37,012 nt of DNA. Source: Nonomuraea turkmeniaca (GTDB taxonomy: Bacteria; Actinomycetota; Actinomycetes; Streptosporangiales; Streptosporangiaceae). The position numbers and the translations under genes were made by a program. The DNA lies in NCBI RefSeq assembly GCF_005889735.1, contig NZ_VCKY01000099.1:1-37012 (forward strand), given 5' to 3'. Below, piece by piece: positions 8,646 to 14,935 of this stretch. The first letter of the stretch is position 1, and every line of letters starts with the position of its first letter. Under the pieces are notes generated by a model. It worked only from the letters and a program-made list of their open reading frames with translations, made no database searches and had not been told where the DNA came from.

Positions 8646-9197
8646 ATGGATACCGACGTCATCACGCTGATCACCAAGGACCACCGAACCGTGGAGGGCC
8701 TCTTCGAACGGCTCAACAAGAAGGAAGGCGACCAGCACGCCACCGTAGTAGAACTGCACGCCCTGCTGATCGCGCACGCGCGCGCCGAGGAGGACGAGGT
8801 CTATCCCGACATCGACGCCCACCACAGCCTCGAGGAGCACAAGGAGGCCGAGATCCTGCTTGACGCGCTCGTCCGCGCAGAGCCGGGCACCAAGGAGTTC
8901 GACCGCGCGCTGAACAAGCTCATCAAATCGGTCAACCACCACGTCCGGGAAGAGGAGAAAAGGATCCTGCCCGCCATGGCGGAGTCCGTCAGCACGAAGA
9001 GGTTGCAGGACCTGGGCAAGGCGTTCAAGAAGCGCCGCGCGGAGGAACTGGACGCGCTCACCCCCAAAGGCCGGCCCGCCCACGGGCCCACAAAGGCCGA
9101 GCTGTACGAGCAAGCGCAGAAGGCCGACATTCCCGGACGGTCCCGCATGGGCAAGGAAGAGCTGGTACAGGCGCTGCGAAGCGCCAAGCCCTCATGA
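8646..9197 (+). CDS. Hemerythrin HHE domain with C-terminal SAP/Rho-N-like module
   Basis: A 183-aa protein. Residues 1-120 form a hemerythrin HHE bundle: H13 (KDHRTVEGLF), H44 with E48 (AHARAEEDEVYP), E63/H65 (LEEHKEAE) and H98/H99 with E103 (NHHVREEEKRILP), a complete diiron ligand set. After a Lys/Arg-rich linker, residues 147-180 (TKAELYEQAQKADIPGRSRM through EELVQALR) resemble the Rho N-terminal/SAP-like helix pair that binds nucleic acid. This suggests a stress sensor or iron protein held near DNA or RNA, which is inference. The ATG lies in CACCCATGG without a good purine-rich ribosome site. The first hemerythrin gene of the window (55-639) lacks the C-terminal module. Confidence 0.85.
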   Translation: MDTDVITLITKDHRTVEGLFERLNKKEGDQHATVVELHALLIAHARAEEDEVYPDIDAHHSLEEHKEAEILLDALVRAEPGTKEFDRALNKLIKSVNHHVREEEKRILPAMAESVSTKRLQDLGKAFKKRRAEELDALTPKGRPAHGPTKAELYEQAQKADIPGRSRMGKEELVQALRSAKPS

Positions 9198-9202
9198 GCC
9201 CA

Positions 9203-9225
9203 GCCAGGGACGACGCGTTCCTGGC
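9203..9225 (+). terminator. Possible weak terminator
   Basis: GCCAGGGA pairs with TTCCTGGC (one mismatch) across a 7-base loop, beginning 6 bases after the hemerythrin/SAP stop codon. No T-run follows. Confidence 0.35.
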
Positions 9226-9370
9226 GGGAGCCCTTTGTGGGTATCACCGTCGGCGCCGCGCGTTCTCGCGGCTTGACGTGGAGGGTGCCCGAACGTGTAT
9301 GGACCGCCTTCATTGACGTCCCGTCAACACAAGACTCGGCCCTGTCCTTACTATGGTCGACGGGGGCCGC

Positions 9371-9421
9371 TTCCCTGGCATCGGCGGCTAAGCCGTCATC
9401 CGGAACGGCAGCGCCAGGGAA
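9371..9421. repeat. Long-armed inverted repeat
   Basis: Perfect 9-base arms TTCCCTGGC (9371-9379) and GCCAGGGAA (9413-9421) flank a 33-base loop that can itself fold (GGCTAAGCC). It lies about 85 bases beyond the stop of the frameshifted minus-strand gene and could be its terminator. Confidence 0.4.
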
Positions 9422-9504
9422 GGAAACGACCAGCCGGTGTCAGCCGGGCAGGGAAGGATCCGACCAGTCGTCAGGTCTGGCATCGGGACACGGGCAGGTG
9501 GTCA

Positions 9505-10193
9505 CTACAGCCGCTTCATCCCGTGCAGCTCGACCACGTGGGAGGTGGCCAGAGCGGACGCGTGGTACCGAATGGCGTCCCAGGCGACGAACACGTTGTG
9601 GTTCGTCAAGACGGGCACAATGGGATCGATCCCCGGTGCGTACAGGTCCGCCAGCACGCCCGCGCTAGTCCGCCCGGCCACGGTGTGAATGTTGAAGTCT
9701 TCGCGGAGCATGGGGCATTCCTCCAGTGCTTTCGGAATGCAGCTCCAGCACGTTGGCGGGGCGTTCGTCCGGCCGCTGTCAGGGCCGGTGCGTCGAACAC
9801 CGTGCTCGTCAGCGCCCACGGGATCCGCCCCGTCTCCAGGTCGGCAGCCGGGCTGCCGCACACCTGGCACAGCAGCTTGTCCATGCAGCGCCATTGACGC
9901 CGCCTGTTCAACTTCCGCATCCGCTCCGGGCCGCGCCGATCCGGCTTGTCGTGCAGGTCCTTCACTCGGCCAAGGAGGACGCCGTGCATCCAATCACGAT
10001 GGTGGGGCTTGCCGTAGGTCAGCCGGTACTCGTGGTTGTGCCACTCGAAGTAGATCGGATCTTCTCCCAGTTCGTTGGCGTAGGCGATGGTGTACGGGAC
10101 AGTCGTGTAGCCGCTCGTGCCGGAGCCGACTTCCGGGGGCCTATCGTTCGCCTGGCTCTGTTGCTCGTGGCTAAGCGCCAATCGCCGAGCCAT
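9505..10193 (-). pseudogene. Frameshifted zinc-ribbon protein of the accessory operon
   Basis: The ATG at 10193 follows GGAGGG and opens MARRLALSHEQQSQANDRP..., with conserved-looking stretches YTIAYANELGEDPIYFEWHN and KLLCQVCGSPAADLETGRIPW. At about 9783-9793 the protein must change frame to continue as GPDSGRTNAPPTCWSCIPKA and on to VAGRTSAGVLADLYAPGID and a stop at 9505. Two CxxC pairs (CQVC and CWSC), one in each frame, make a plausible zinc ribbon, which argues this was one gene of about 228 codons with a one-base indel. An alternative is a separate start at the ATG near 9712, which has a GGAGGAA site. It is the last gene of the minus-strand operon, 24 bases after the 134-aa gene. Function is unknown; a sequencing error cannot be excluded. 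Confidence 0.7.
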
Positions 10194-10217
10194 GGCGTCC
10201 CTCCGGCATTGCGGTGG

Positions 10218-10622
10218 TCATGCGGCAACTCCGGCGTTATGCGCTACCAAGATGGCGACACGAGACGGCAGGGACGCCGGTACGACCTCGGTTCGGGTGG
10301 CCGGCACCTCGCCCTGGTCGTCGCCGCCCGGCAGCTCGACCATGTAGCTACCTGAGCGGGGGCCGATGGTAACCGTGGCGACCTTCCAACCGGCGTCGGC
10401 GTAGATAACGAGCTGTGGCGGATGCCAAAGCGTCTTGGCAGACGGTTCAGGTTTGGTGTCGCACTCGATCACCAACCGCTTGATCAATTGCGCGTTGATG
10501 CCTGCGGTTGTCAGATGCTCAAGAACCCGATCCAAGGCCGCATTCTGGGCTGCTGCGTCCTCCTCCGCTATCGGCTGGCCTAGCAGGTCGTCAGCCGATG
10601 GTGTCGTGTGTGTGAGAGCCAT
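10218..10622 (-). CDS. Hypothetical 134-aa protein of the accessory operon
   Basis: A soluble protein beginning MALTHTTPSADDLLGQPIAE, with an acidic helical N-terminal half and a beta-rich C-terminal half (LVIYADAGWKVATVTIGPRS, SYMVELPGGDD). The ATG at 10622 has CGAGG upstream. I do not recognise a domain. It starts 59 bases after the XRE/DUF5753 stop, with the TTGCA direct-repeat motif in that gap, so it may have its own promoter as well as read-through. The stop is 24 bases before the next gene. Codon use is somewhat less GC-rich than the chromosomal genes at either end of the window. Confidence 0.7.
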   Translation of the reverse strand: MALTHTTPSADDLLGQPIAEEDAAAQNAALDRVLEHLTTAGINAQLIKRLVIECDTKPEPSAKTLWHPPQLVIYADAGWKVATVTIGPRSGSYMVELPGGDDQGEVPATRTEVVPASLPSRVAILVAHNAGVAA

Positions 10623-10663
10623 GCCTCGACGGTAGAAGCCGACGAATCAGGCACTCAACAACC

Positions 10664-10678
10664 TTGCACGAGTTTGCA
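10664..10678 (-). promoter_or_regulatory. TTGCA-N5-TTGCA direct repeat, candidate operator
   Basis: On the plus strand the site reads TTGCACGAGTTTGCA: two TTGCA units exactly 10 bases apart, 42-56 bases upstream of the ATG at 10622. The only other copy I found with this spacing is at 12297-12311, at the head of the same operon. A one-turn direct repeat suits a dimeric HTH regulator; the operon's own XRE protein is the obvious candidate. The binding partner is inference. Confidence 0.5.
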
Positions 10679-10681
10679 TGG

Positions 10682-11530
10682 TTATAGAAAGTCCTGCTTG
10701 GCGGCGTGGATGAGGCGCTTGGCGGGAGCGCCGACCACGGCCATGGCCGCCATATCCGCGAAGCCTTTGATGTAGAGCGCGATCTCGCTCGGCTGCGTCA
10801 CGTTCACTGTGGCGGTCAACAACTCGACCTGTATGAGGTTGTCGTCAAAGATGTTGAACGCCTCAAGCGCCCAGAGCCGACGCGGCGTGGTGACCGGGAT
10901 GATACCGATCGAGGTTGAGGGCAGCTTGGCCACGGCTAGGAGATGGTCAAGCTGGGCACGCATCACGGACGGATCGCCGATCTGGTGCCGCAGTACCTGC
11001 TCCTCTAGCAGGAATTTGAAACGGTATCCGGGCCTGCGGAGAAGTGCATTGCGCGCTATCCGGGCGGCAACAGCGGCTTCCAGGTCATCCGGAGCGTTAT
11101 GGAAGTTGCCGAACATCTTCAACAACGCCCAAGCGTACTCAGGCGTCTGCAGGAAGCCAGGTACGAGCTGTGAGCAGTACACCCGATGCAGACGCGTGGT
11201 CTCGTACAGGGGGACCTTCGACTCCTGGAGCTGCTTGAGCCCAGTGCGGTGGAGCCGCTTCCACTCCACATACATGGATTCTGCTGTTCTCGACATCGAG
11301 ATCAGATCGTCCACCTGATCCAATGCGCCGCAGACCTGACACCAAGTCCGAAGATCCTCATTGGAGGGCAACGTCTTGGCGTGCAGAAGCCGAGAAGACT
11401 TGGACTCATGCCAGTCCGCCGCCTCTGCCAGCGAGCGCCCGTTGTAACCGGCATCACGCATGATCTCGCGAAGTCGTTCAGCGATGGCTAGGCGGACCTG
11501 TCGGGCGGACGAATACGGCGAGCTGGGCAT
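10682..11530 (-). CDS. XRE-family regulator with DUF5753 domain
   Basis: A 282-aa regulator. Residues 10-75 form a helix-turn-helix (RLREIMRDAGYNGRSLAEAA, ESKSSRLLHAKTLPSNEDL), and residues ~100-275 are the DUF5753 domain typical of actinobacterial Scr1-type regulators (LYETTRLHRVYCSQLVPGFL, TPEYAWALL, RRPGYRFKFLLEEQVLRHQI, PSTSIGIIPVT). Proteins of this type are usually paired with a DUF397 or similar small partner and have been proposed as toxin-antitoxin-like or developmental switches. I chose the ATG at 11530 because it opens MPSSPYSSARQVRLAIAERL just before the HTH; only a weak GGGA precedes it. It follows the DUF6879 gene by 14 bases in one operon. No DUF397 gene is next to it; the small 12051-12302 gene may take that place. 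Confidence 0.88.
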   Translation of the reverse strand: MPSSPYSSARQVRLAIAERLREIMRDAGYNGRSLAEAADWHESKSSRLLHAKTLPSNEDLRTWCQVCGALDQVDDLISMSRTAESMYVEWKRLHRTGLKQLQESKVPLYETTRLHRVYCSQLVPGFLQTPEYAWALLKMFGNFHNAPDDLEAAVAARIARNALLRRPGYRFKFLLEEQVLRHQIGDPSVMRAQLDHLLAVAKLPSTSIGIIPVTTPRRLWALEAFNIFDDNLIQVELLTATVNVTQPSEIALYIKGFADMAAMAVVGAPAKRLIHAAKQDFL

Positions 11531-11544
11531 GGTCCCTATTCTGC

Positions 11545-12054
11545 TTATTCGGGCCTGTACTCCGAGTGGTCGATCCCTCGTTGCCACACGGCCTCGAATG
11601 CCGCCGTACACAGCTTGATCTGGGCCGGATCGCGGGTCAGTTCCTCGCCAACGTCCTCACCGTTGCCACCGAAGAACCCGAACCTGACAAGGTGCTCGTC
11701 GAGCACCCAGAAGTTGTTGCCCGGCAAGGCGAGATCAGACGCTCGACTCCTAGGCAACCATCGGACCTGTTCTCCGGCCGCGATGTTGAGCGGCGACGTG
11801 AGCTCGTACTCGTACCGAATGAAATCGGTCACCGGCTCAGACACGATCCTCGCTCGTCGTATGGCCACCCCACGGCCCACCGCCCTGGTTACCTCCTCGC
11901 GCCACTCGTGCCAGTAGGCGTCCACGTCGGCGATCCCAGTCTTCTGCCACTCGATGTAGCACGGATCGTCGGGCGTGTAGGTGTCCCGCATCTCCAGATG
12001 AATCGCCTCACGCGCGGCGCTGGCCAGCATCTCCGAGAACGTGGGTACGCTCAT
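11545..12054 (-). CDS. DUF6879 family protein
   Basis: A 169-aa protein matching my memory of the DUF6879 family, common beside XRE/DUF5753 regulators in actinobacteria: AIHLEMRDTYTPDDPCYIEW, RGVAIRRARIVSEPVTDFIR, YELTSPLNIAAGEQVRWLPR, LPGNNFWVLDEHLVRFGFF and the C-terminal AAFEAVWQRG...EYRPE. Function is unknown. The start ATG (12054) overlaps the stop of the upstream gene as ATGA, a clear sign of translational coupling. The next gene (XRE/DUF5753) starts 14 bases after its stop, so the three form one operon. Confidence 0.82.
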   Translation of the reverse strand: MSVPTFSEMLASAAREAIHLEMRDTYTPDDPCYIEWQKTGIADVDAYWHEWREEVTRAVGRGVAIRRARIVSEPVTDFIRYEYELTSPLNIAAGEQVRWLPRSRASDLALPGNNFWVLDEHLVRFGFFGGNGEDVGEELTRDPAQIKLCTAAFEAVWQRGIDHSEYRPE

Positions 12055-12302
12055 TCGGCGCAAGCCTCTAGAAGGTACGGGATCATCCGCTTGGGGAGGC
12101 GGATGACCTTCTCGCTGTCCGGTAGAGGGCTCCGCTCCCGTAGCTGCGCGAGTTCGGCGGGATCGGTGACCTCCCAGCCTTGCAGCACGATGGAGCCGTC
12201 GGCGTCGTCCTTCCACACCATCGGGCAGTTGTTGCCGCCGCTGGTGTCGTCGAGACCGATGAACCGTAGGCCATGACTACCTCCGCCGTTGTGAGTTTGC
12301 AT
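12051..12302 (-). CDS. Small conserved protein heading the accessory operon
   Basis: An 83-aa protein from the ATG at 12302. The core, GLRFIGLDDTSGGNNCPMVW ... DGSIVLQGWEV..LPKRMIPYLLEA, resembles short proteins encoded next to DUF6879 and XRE regulators. Start choice is uncertain. The ATG at 12302 has no ribosome site and overlaps the TTGCA repeat; a TTG at 12398 would extend it. The only ATG with a good site (GGAGGT, at 12274) is one base out of frame with the conserved core, which begins right after it. A single-base indel near 12270 may therefore have damaged the true start. The stop overlaps the DUF6879 start by four bases (ATGA). Confidence 0.65.
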   Translation of the reverse strand: MQTHNGGGSHGLRFIGLDDTSGGNNCPMVWKDDADGSIVLQGWEVTDPAELAQLRERSPLPDSEKVIRLPKRMIPYLLEACAE

Positions 12303-12311
12303 GAACTTGCA
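12297..12311 (-). promoter_or_regulatory. TTGCA-N5-TTGCA direct repeat, candidate operator
   Basis: On the plus strand the site reads TTGCATGAACTTGCA, with the same unit, spacing and orientation relative to the genes as the copy at 10664-10678. It overlaps the ATG at 12302 and lies 23-37 bases upstream of the out-of-frame ATG at 12274, a more natural operator position if 12274 was the original start. Confidence 0.5.
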
Positions 12312-12460
12312 CACGCGAGCTTGAACGGTGGCCGGGGGTCCGTCAAGGGCTTCAGCAAAGACCGGCTCCGGGCATCGCGCGTGCGACTTTGCAGACAACG
12401 GCCCTTGCTCACACCTAGACGCTTAGAACGCTGCCGATCTGCGGTGACGCGCCGTTCGGA

Positions 12461-12477
12461 GTCAACATTTCGTCAAC
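12461..12477. repeat. GTCAAC-N5-GTCAAC direct repeat near the tRNA scar
   Basis: Two GTCAAC units 11 bases apart lie about 125 bases from the tRNA 3'-end fragment. Short direct repeats beside an att core can be arm sites for a tyrosine recombinase, but no integrase gene is in the window, so this is suggestive only. Confidence 0.3.
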
Positions 12478-12563
12478 AGAAAAGGGCGGAACAGCACTGA
12501 TCAAGACGGACGAAGACGAAATATGAGAGGACTCCATATCGCCGTTGGCCTGGCTAAACAGCA

Positions 12564-12597
12564 AGAACCCGGAGTACCCGTGAGCACTCCGGATTCT
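12564..12597. terminator. Hairpin next to the tRNA fragment
   Basis: Arms AGAACCCGGAGT and ACTCCGGATTCT pair over 12 bases with one mismatch across a 10-base loop. The hairpin ends 4 bases before the tRNA-like sequence and looks like an element-end terminator. Confidence 0.5.
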
Positions 12598-12600
12598 CGT

Positions 12601-12645
12601 CGGCATATCCGTAGGTTCCGGGTTCGAGCCCCGGGCGCCCTACCA
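12601..12645 (+). other. tRNA 3'-end fragment, candidate attachment-site scar
   Basis: A T-arm is clear: CCGGG (12618-12622), TTCGAGC loop (12623-12629), CCCGG (12630-12634). The acceptor 3' strand GCGCCCT, discriminator A and CCA (12643-12645) follow. CCGTA and a CAT triplet precede at about the anticodon position. No matching 5' half (AGGGCGC..., D-arm) lies upstream, so this is only the 3' part of a tRNA gene. Such duplicated 3' ends are left at the distal side of elements that integrate into tRNA genes. With the fragment on the plus strand, the element would lie to its left, on the side of the XRE/DUF6879 operon. tRNA identity cannot be decided. Confidence 0.7.
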
Positions 12646-12707
12646 CTCATCGACCCTTTGACCAGGGGATTTACCTCTCCCCCGAACTCCGCAGGGCCGC
12701 CGGAACC

Positions 12708-13105
12708 TCAGCACGGTGCTCCAGCGTCACCCCGGACCCGCTGCTTTGTCGCCGGTCCGGTGACCTTCTTGCCCCGCACCAAGGCACGCACTGCTAGGTC
12801 GTCCGACTCGCGCGCTTTCAGGATCGCCTGGTTCTTCTCGTCGATGCGAGTGAACACCTTCTGCAGGACCGACACCCACAACCTGTCCATGCGGACGTGG
12901 GCGAGGACCTCTTCATCGTCGATGTGGAGAAGGAGCGGGCACAGGCAGCCCAGACGAAAGGGGCCGGGGCGCCCGTGGCAGAGGCCGGCGTACCCTCGCC
13001 GGACGGGATGCGGACGAGCGCCACGAGCGAGGTGGACGCGGCGTAAAGGAAATCCCGATCCCCGCAATGACCCTTTTCATCCTCCGCCGACAGGCGCCTG
13101 GTCAC
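12708..13105 (-). pseudogene. Frameshifted unknown gene
   Basis: One frame from a GTG at 13105 gives MTRRLSAEDEKGHC...DFLYAASTSLVALVRIPSGEG up to about 12950. The C-terminal half continues in another frame as LLLHIDDEEVLAHVRMDRLW, VLQKVFTRIDEKNQAIL and VRALVRGKKVTGPATKQ, ending at 12708. Both parts have the GC-rich third positions of coding DNA, so a single gene of about 130 codons broken near 12945 is likely. The family is not recognised. It lies just outside the tRNA scar. Confidence 0.45.
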
Positions 13106-13226
13106 AGCGTGACCGCGAGTTCGGGGATCGCCTGATCAAGTAGTGAAACCCCGGGAGGTCTCAGCTGACGCGATTGTGATAAACCACAGCAATAGCCGCG
13201 TCGGCCTCCGCAGCCGAGGGAGGATC

Positions 13227-13850
13227 GTGAACGGAAAAATTCGGGTAAGCGAAGTCGCCCGAGAGTTGGACATTGGGCCCCACAAGTTTGACCCTGAGTG
13301 CACTGCTCTCATCTGGGACGCGCTGGTCAACATAGGAGTGTCTGCTGGTTTGTCGTCCATGCTTGATGCAGAGATGGCGGCCGCACTTAGGGAAGAGTCG
13401 GCCAGGTTGGTCAAGTCAAGGCCAGCGGTGCCGGTATCTGACCCGAAGCCTCAAGCCGACGCAACTCCCCGAGCCAGAAGGCCCAGGCCGCCGGATGCCC
13501 CTGCAGAGCGAGTGCCTCCTGATGTGCTGCGCGCCGAGGGGCAGGCAGCCAAAGCCTTCAGCGAAGCTCAGCGTGCTGCGCTCCAGGATGAACTCTCCGA
13601 TACCTCGCGCTTGGAGGGGGAGATCCTCCGAATGTGGGAACGTGTCATGCGGCGGCGGCCTCAGTCTCGTCATGACAGTGTCGCCTGGCTGGCCGGCTCA
13701 AGTGGAATGGAGCGCTTCCAGGTGGCCTTTGCGAAGAGTGTCCGCGACTGGATCGCCCATCCGCAGTCCCGTCAGCCTGGCCGAAGCACTCTTGAGGAGG
13801 CTCAAGAGCTCCTGCTTGAGATGGAGCGGAAGCTTTCCAACCGACGATAG
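13227..13850 (+). CDS. IF-2 N-terminal-domain-like protein
   Basis: A 207-aa protein whose residues 4-57 (KIRVSEVARELDIG... ALVNIGVSAGLSSMLDAEMA) resemble the N-terminal module of translation initiation factor IF-2 (typically K(I/V)RVxELAKELG ... LxxLG ... SASSTLDEE). No GTPase domain follows. The rest is a Pro/Arg-rich linker (~65-100) and a charged helical C-terminus (EGEILRMWERVMRRRPQSRH, LEEAQELLLEMERKL). I chose the GTG at 13227 because GGGAGG lies 4-9 bases upstream and it starts right at the domain. The frame is open back to 13143. Codon use is less GC-rich than most neighbours, consistent with transfer. The module alone suggests RNA, ribosome or nucleic-acid binding, which is inference. 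Confidence 0.6.
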   Translation: MNGKIRVSEVARELDIGPHKFDPECTALIWDALVNIGVSAGLSSMLDAEMAAALREESARLVKSRPAVPVSDPKPQADATPRARRPRPPDAPAERVPPDVLRAEGQAAKAFSEAQRAALQDELSDTSRLEGEILRMWERVMRRRPQSRHDSVAWLAGSSGMERFQVAFAKSVRDWIAHPQSRQPGRSTLEEAQELLLEMERKLSNRR

Positions 13851-14060
13851 AGCTCACGAATGACGGTTGGGGCGATGCCCTTGAACGCTCGTATCGACTC
13901 TTCGCCCAGAAGGACCACTGAGGCGCCCGGCGCCTGCGTCAGGGCTCGGCGAGGGCGTCGACGGCCAGGTACACCAGCGGCGCCCTCCCTGGCCGGGCGC
14001 GGGCGGGATCCGGTTCGGACAGATCGGACCTGGACCAGCAATCCCGAGGAATGCACCCGC

Positions 14061-14600
14061 ATGACTACCAGTGCTCAGCAGCTGATCGAAACGGCACGTC
14101 TCGCACCGCTGGCCGGCCCGTTCGACTGGGAACAGGTCGAGCGCCGGCTCGGGGCGCCCGTGCCGCAGGACTACCGCAAGCTTCTCGACGCAGGAGGTGG
14201 CGGACTCTGGCTGGACTACTTGAGGCTCCACGTTCCGGCGCCCGGCCCCGGTCTCAAGCACGTCGATCTCGAGCGGTCGGGGCTGGAGTTCGAACAGCTC
14301 CAGGACCTGTTCGAGGACGAGGTCGTGGGACCGCCCGACGATCTCGACCCTGATTCCAGGCTGCTGCCCTGGGCCTCGACCGGCACGCGGGTCACGCTCT
14401 ATTGGCAGGTCTCATCCGAGGCGGCGGCCGATTCGTACCCGATCCGGGTCTCGGACCGGAACGGCGACGTGTGGGAGAGGTACGACCTGCTCACCACCGA
14501 CCTTCTCCTGGGAATCGTCCAGGGCGAGGTGCACAGTGAGCTGCTCAACGAGTCGTGGATGGAACGCGACGTGCTCTTCAAGCCCTACGCCGACGAGTAG
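14061..14600 (+). CDS. SMI1/KNR4 (SUKH) family protein
   Basis: A 179-aa protein with the SUKH N-terminal pattern: FDWEQVERRLGAPVPQDYRKLLDAGGGG (residues ~21-48), then LRLHVPAP. SUKH proteins commonly act as immunity proteins against polymorphic contact-dependent nuclease toxins, though some are general regulatory proteins. The ATG at 14061 has CGAGGA upstream. An intrinsic terminator begins 3 bases after the stop, so it is the last gene of its transcript. No toxin gene is adjacent. Immunity function is inferred from family habits only. Confidence 0.8.
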   Translation: MTTSAQQLIETARLAPLAGPFDWEQVERRLGAPVPQDYRKLLDAGGGGLWLDYLRLHVPAPGPGLKHVDLERSGLEFEQLQDLFEDEVVGPPDDLDPDSRLLPWASTGTRVTLYWQVSSEAAADSYPIRVSDRNGDVWERYDLLTTDLLLGIVQGEVHSELLNESWMERDVLFKPYADE

Positions 14601-14602
14601 CG

Positions 14603-14632
14603 CGGTTCGGGCCCTGCCCTGAACCGGTTTTG
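14603..14632 (+). terminator. Intrinsic terminator of the SUKH gene
   Basis: A 9-bp stem (CGGTTCGGG with CCTGAACCG, one G-T pair) closes a 6-base loop, followed by GTTTTGAG. It starts directly after the stop codon. Confidence 0.75.
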
Positions 14633-14671
14633 AGATGTGACCGAGCTCGTGGATCCGGCCGCTGCCGTCGA

Positions 14672-14935
14672 ACGGTCGACTGCCCGATGTGTGAGGCGCC
14701 CGCGGGGAGCACCTGCCGGACACGGGGCGGCAAGGTCGCGCCCAAGTACCACACGCCGCGCTTCATGCGGGTGCCGCAGTTGCGTACCGAGTTGGAGGTG
14801 CGCACTCCCGCCGAGCGCGGGCCCGGCCGCGTTTGGCAGGCGGGCCCGGCGGTGGACGCTGTGACGCCGGCGGCCGCAGGGAGGCCGACCCGGGTTGGTT
14901 ATGGCCGGTGCAGTACACGCCTCACACCAGGATGA
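14672..14935 (+). pseudogene. Fragment encoding an actinobacterial zinc-finger tail
   Basis: In one frame the sequence reads VDCPMCEAPAGSTCRTRGGK, then YHTPRFMRVPQLRTELEV and ERGPGRVW. This CPxC...CRT...YHTxRF pattern is a conserved zinc-finger tail found in actinobacterial phage-type and recombinase-associated proteins. There is no start codon with a ribosome site and nothing upstream fits the rest of a gene, so I take it as a C-terminal remnant of a mobile-element gene. Confidence 0.55.

Noticed and set aside
12564..12645. Complete tRNA gene
   Set aside because: No D-arm or 5' acceptor strand pairs with the 3' end; only the 3' part is present.
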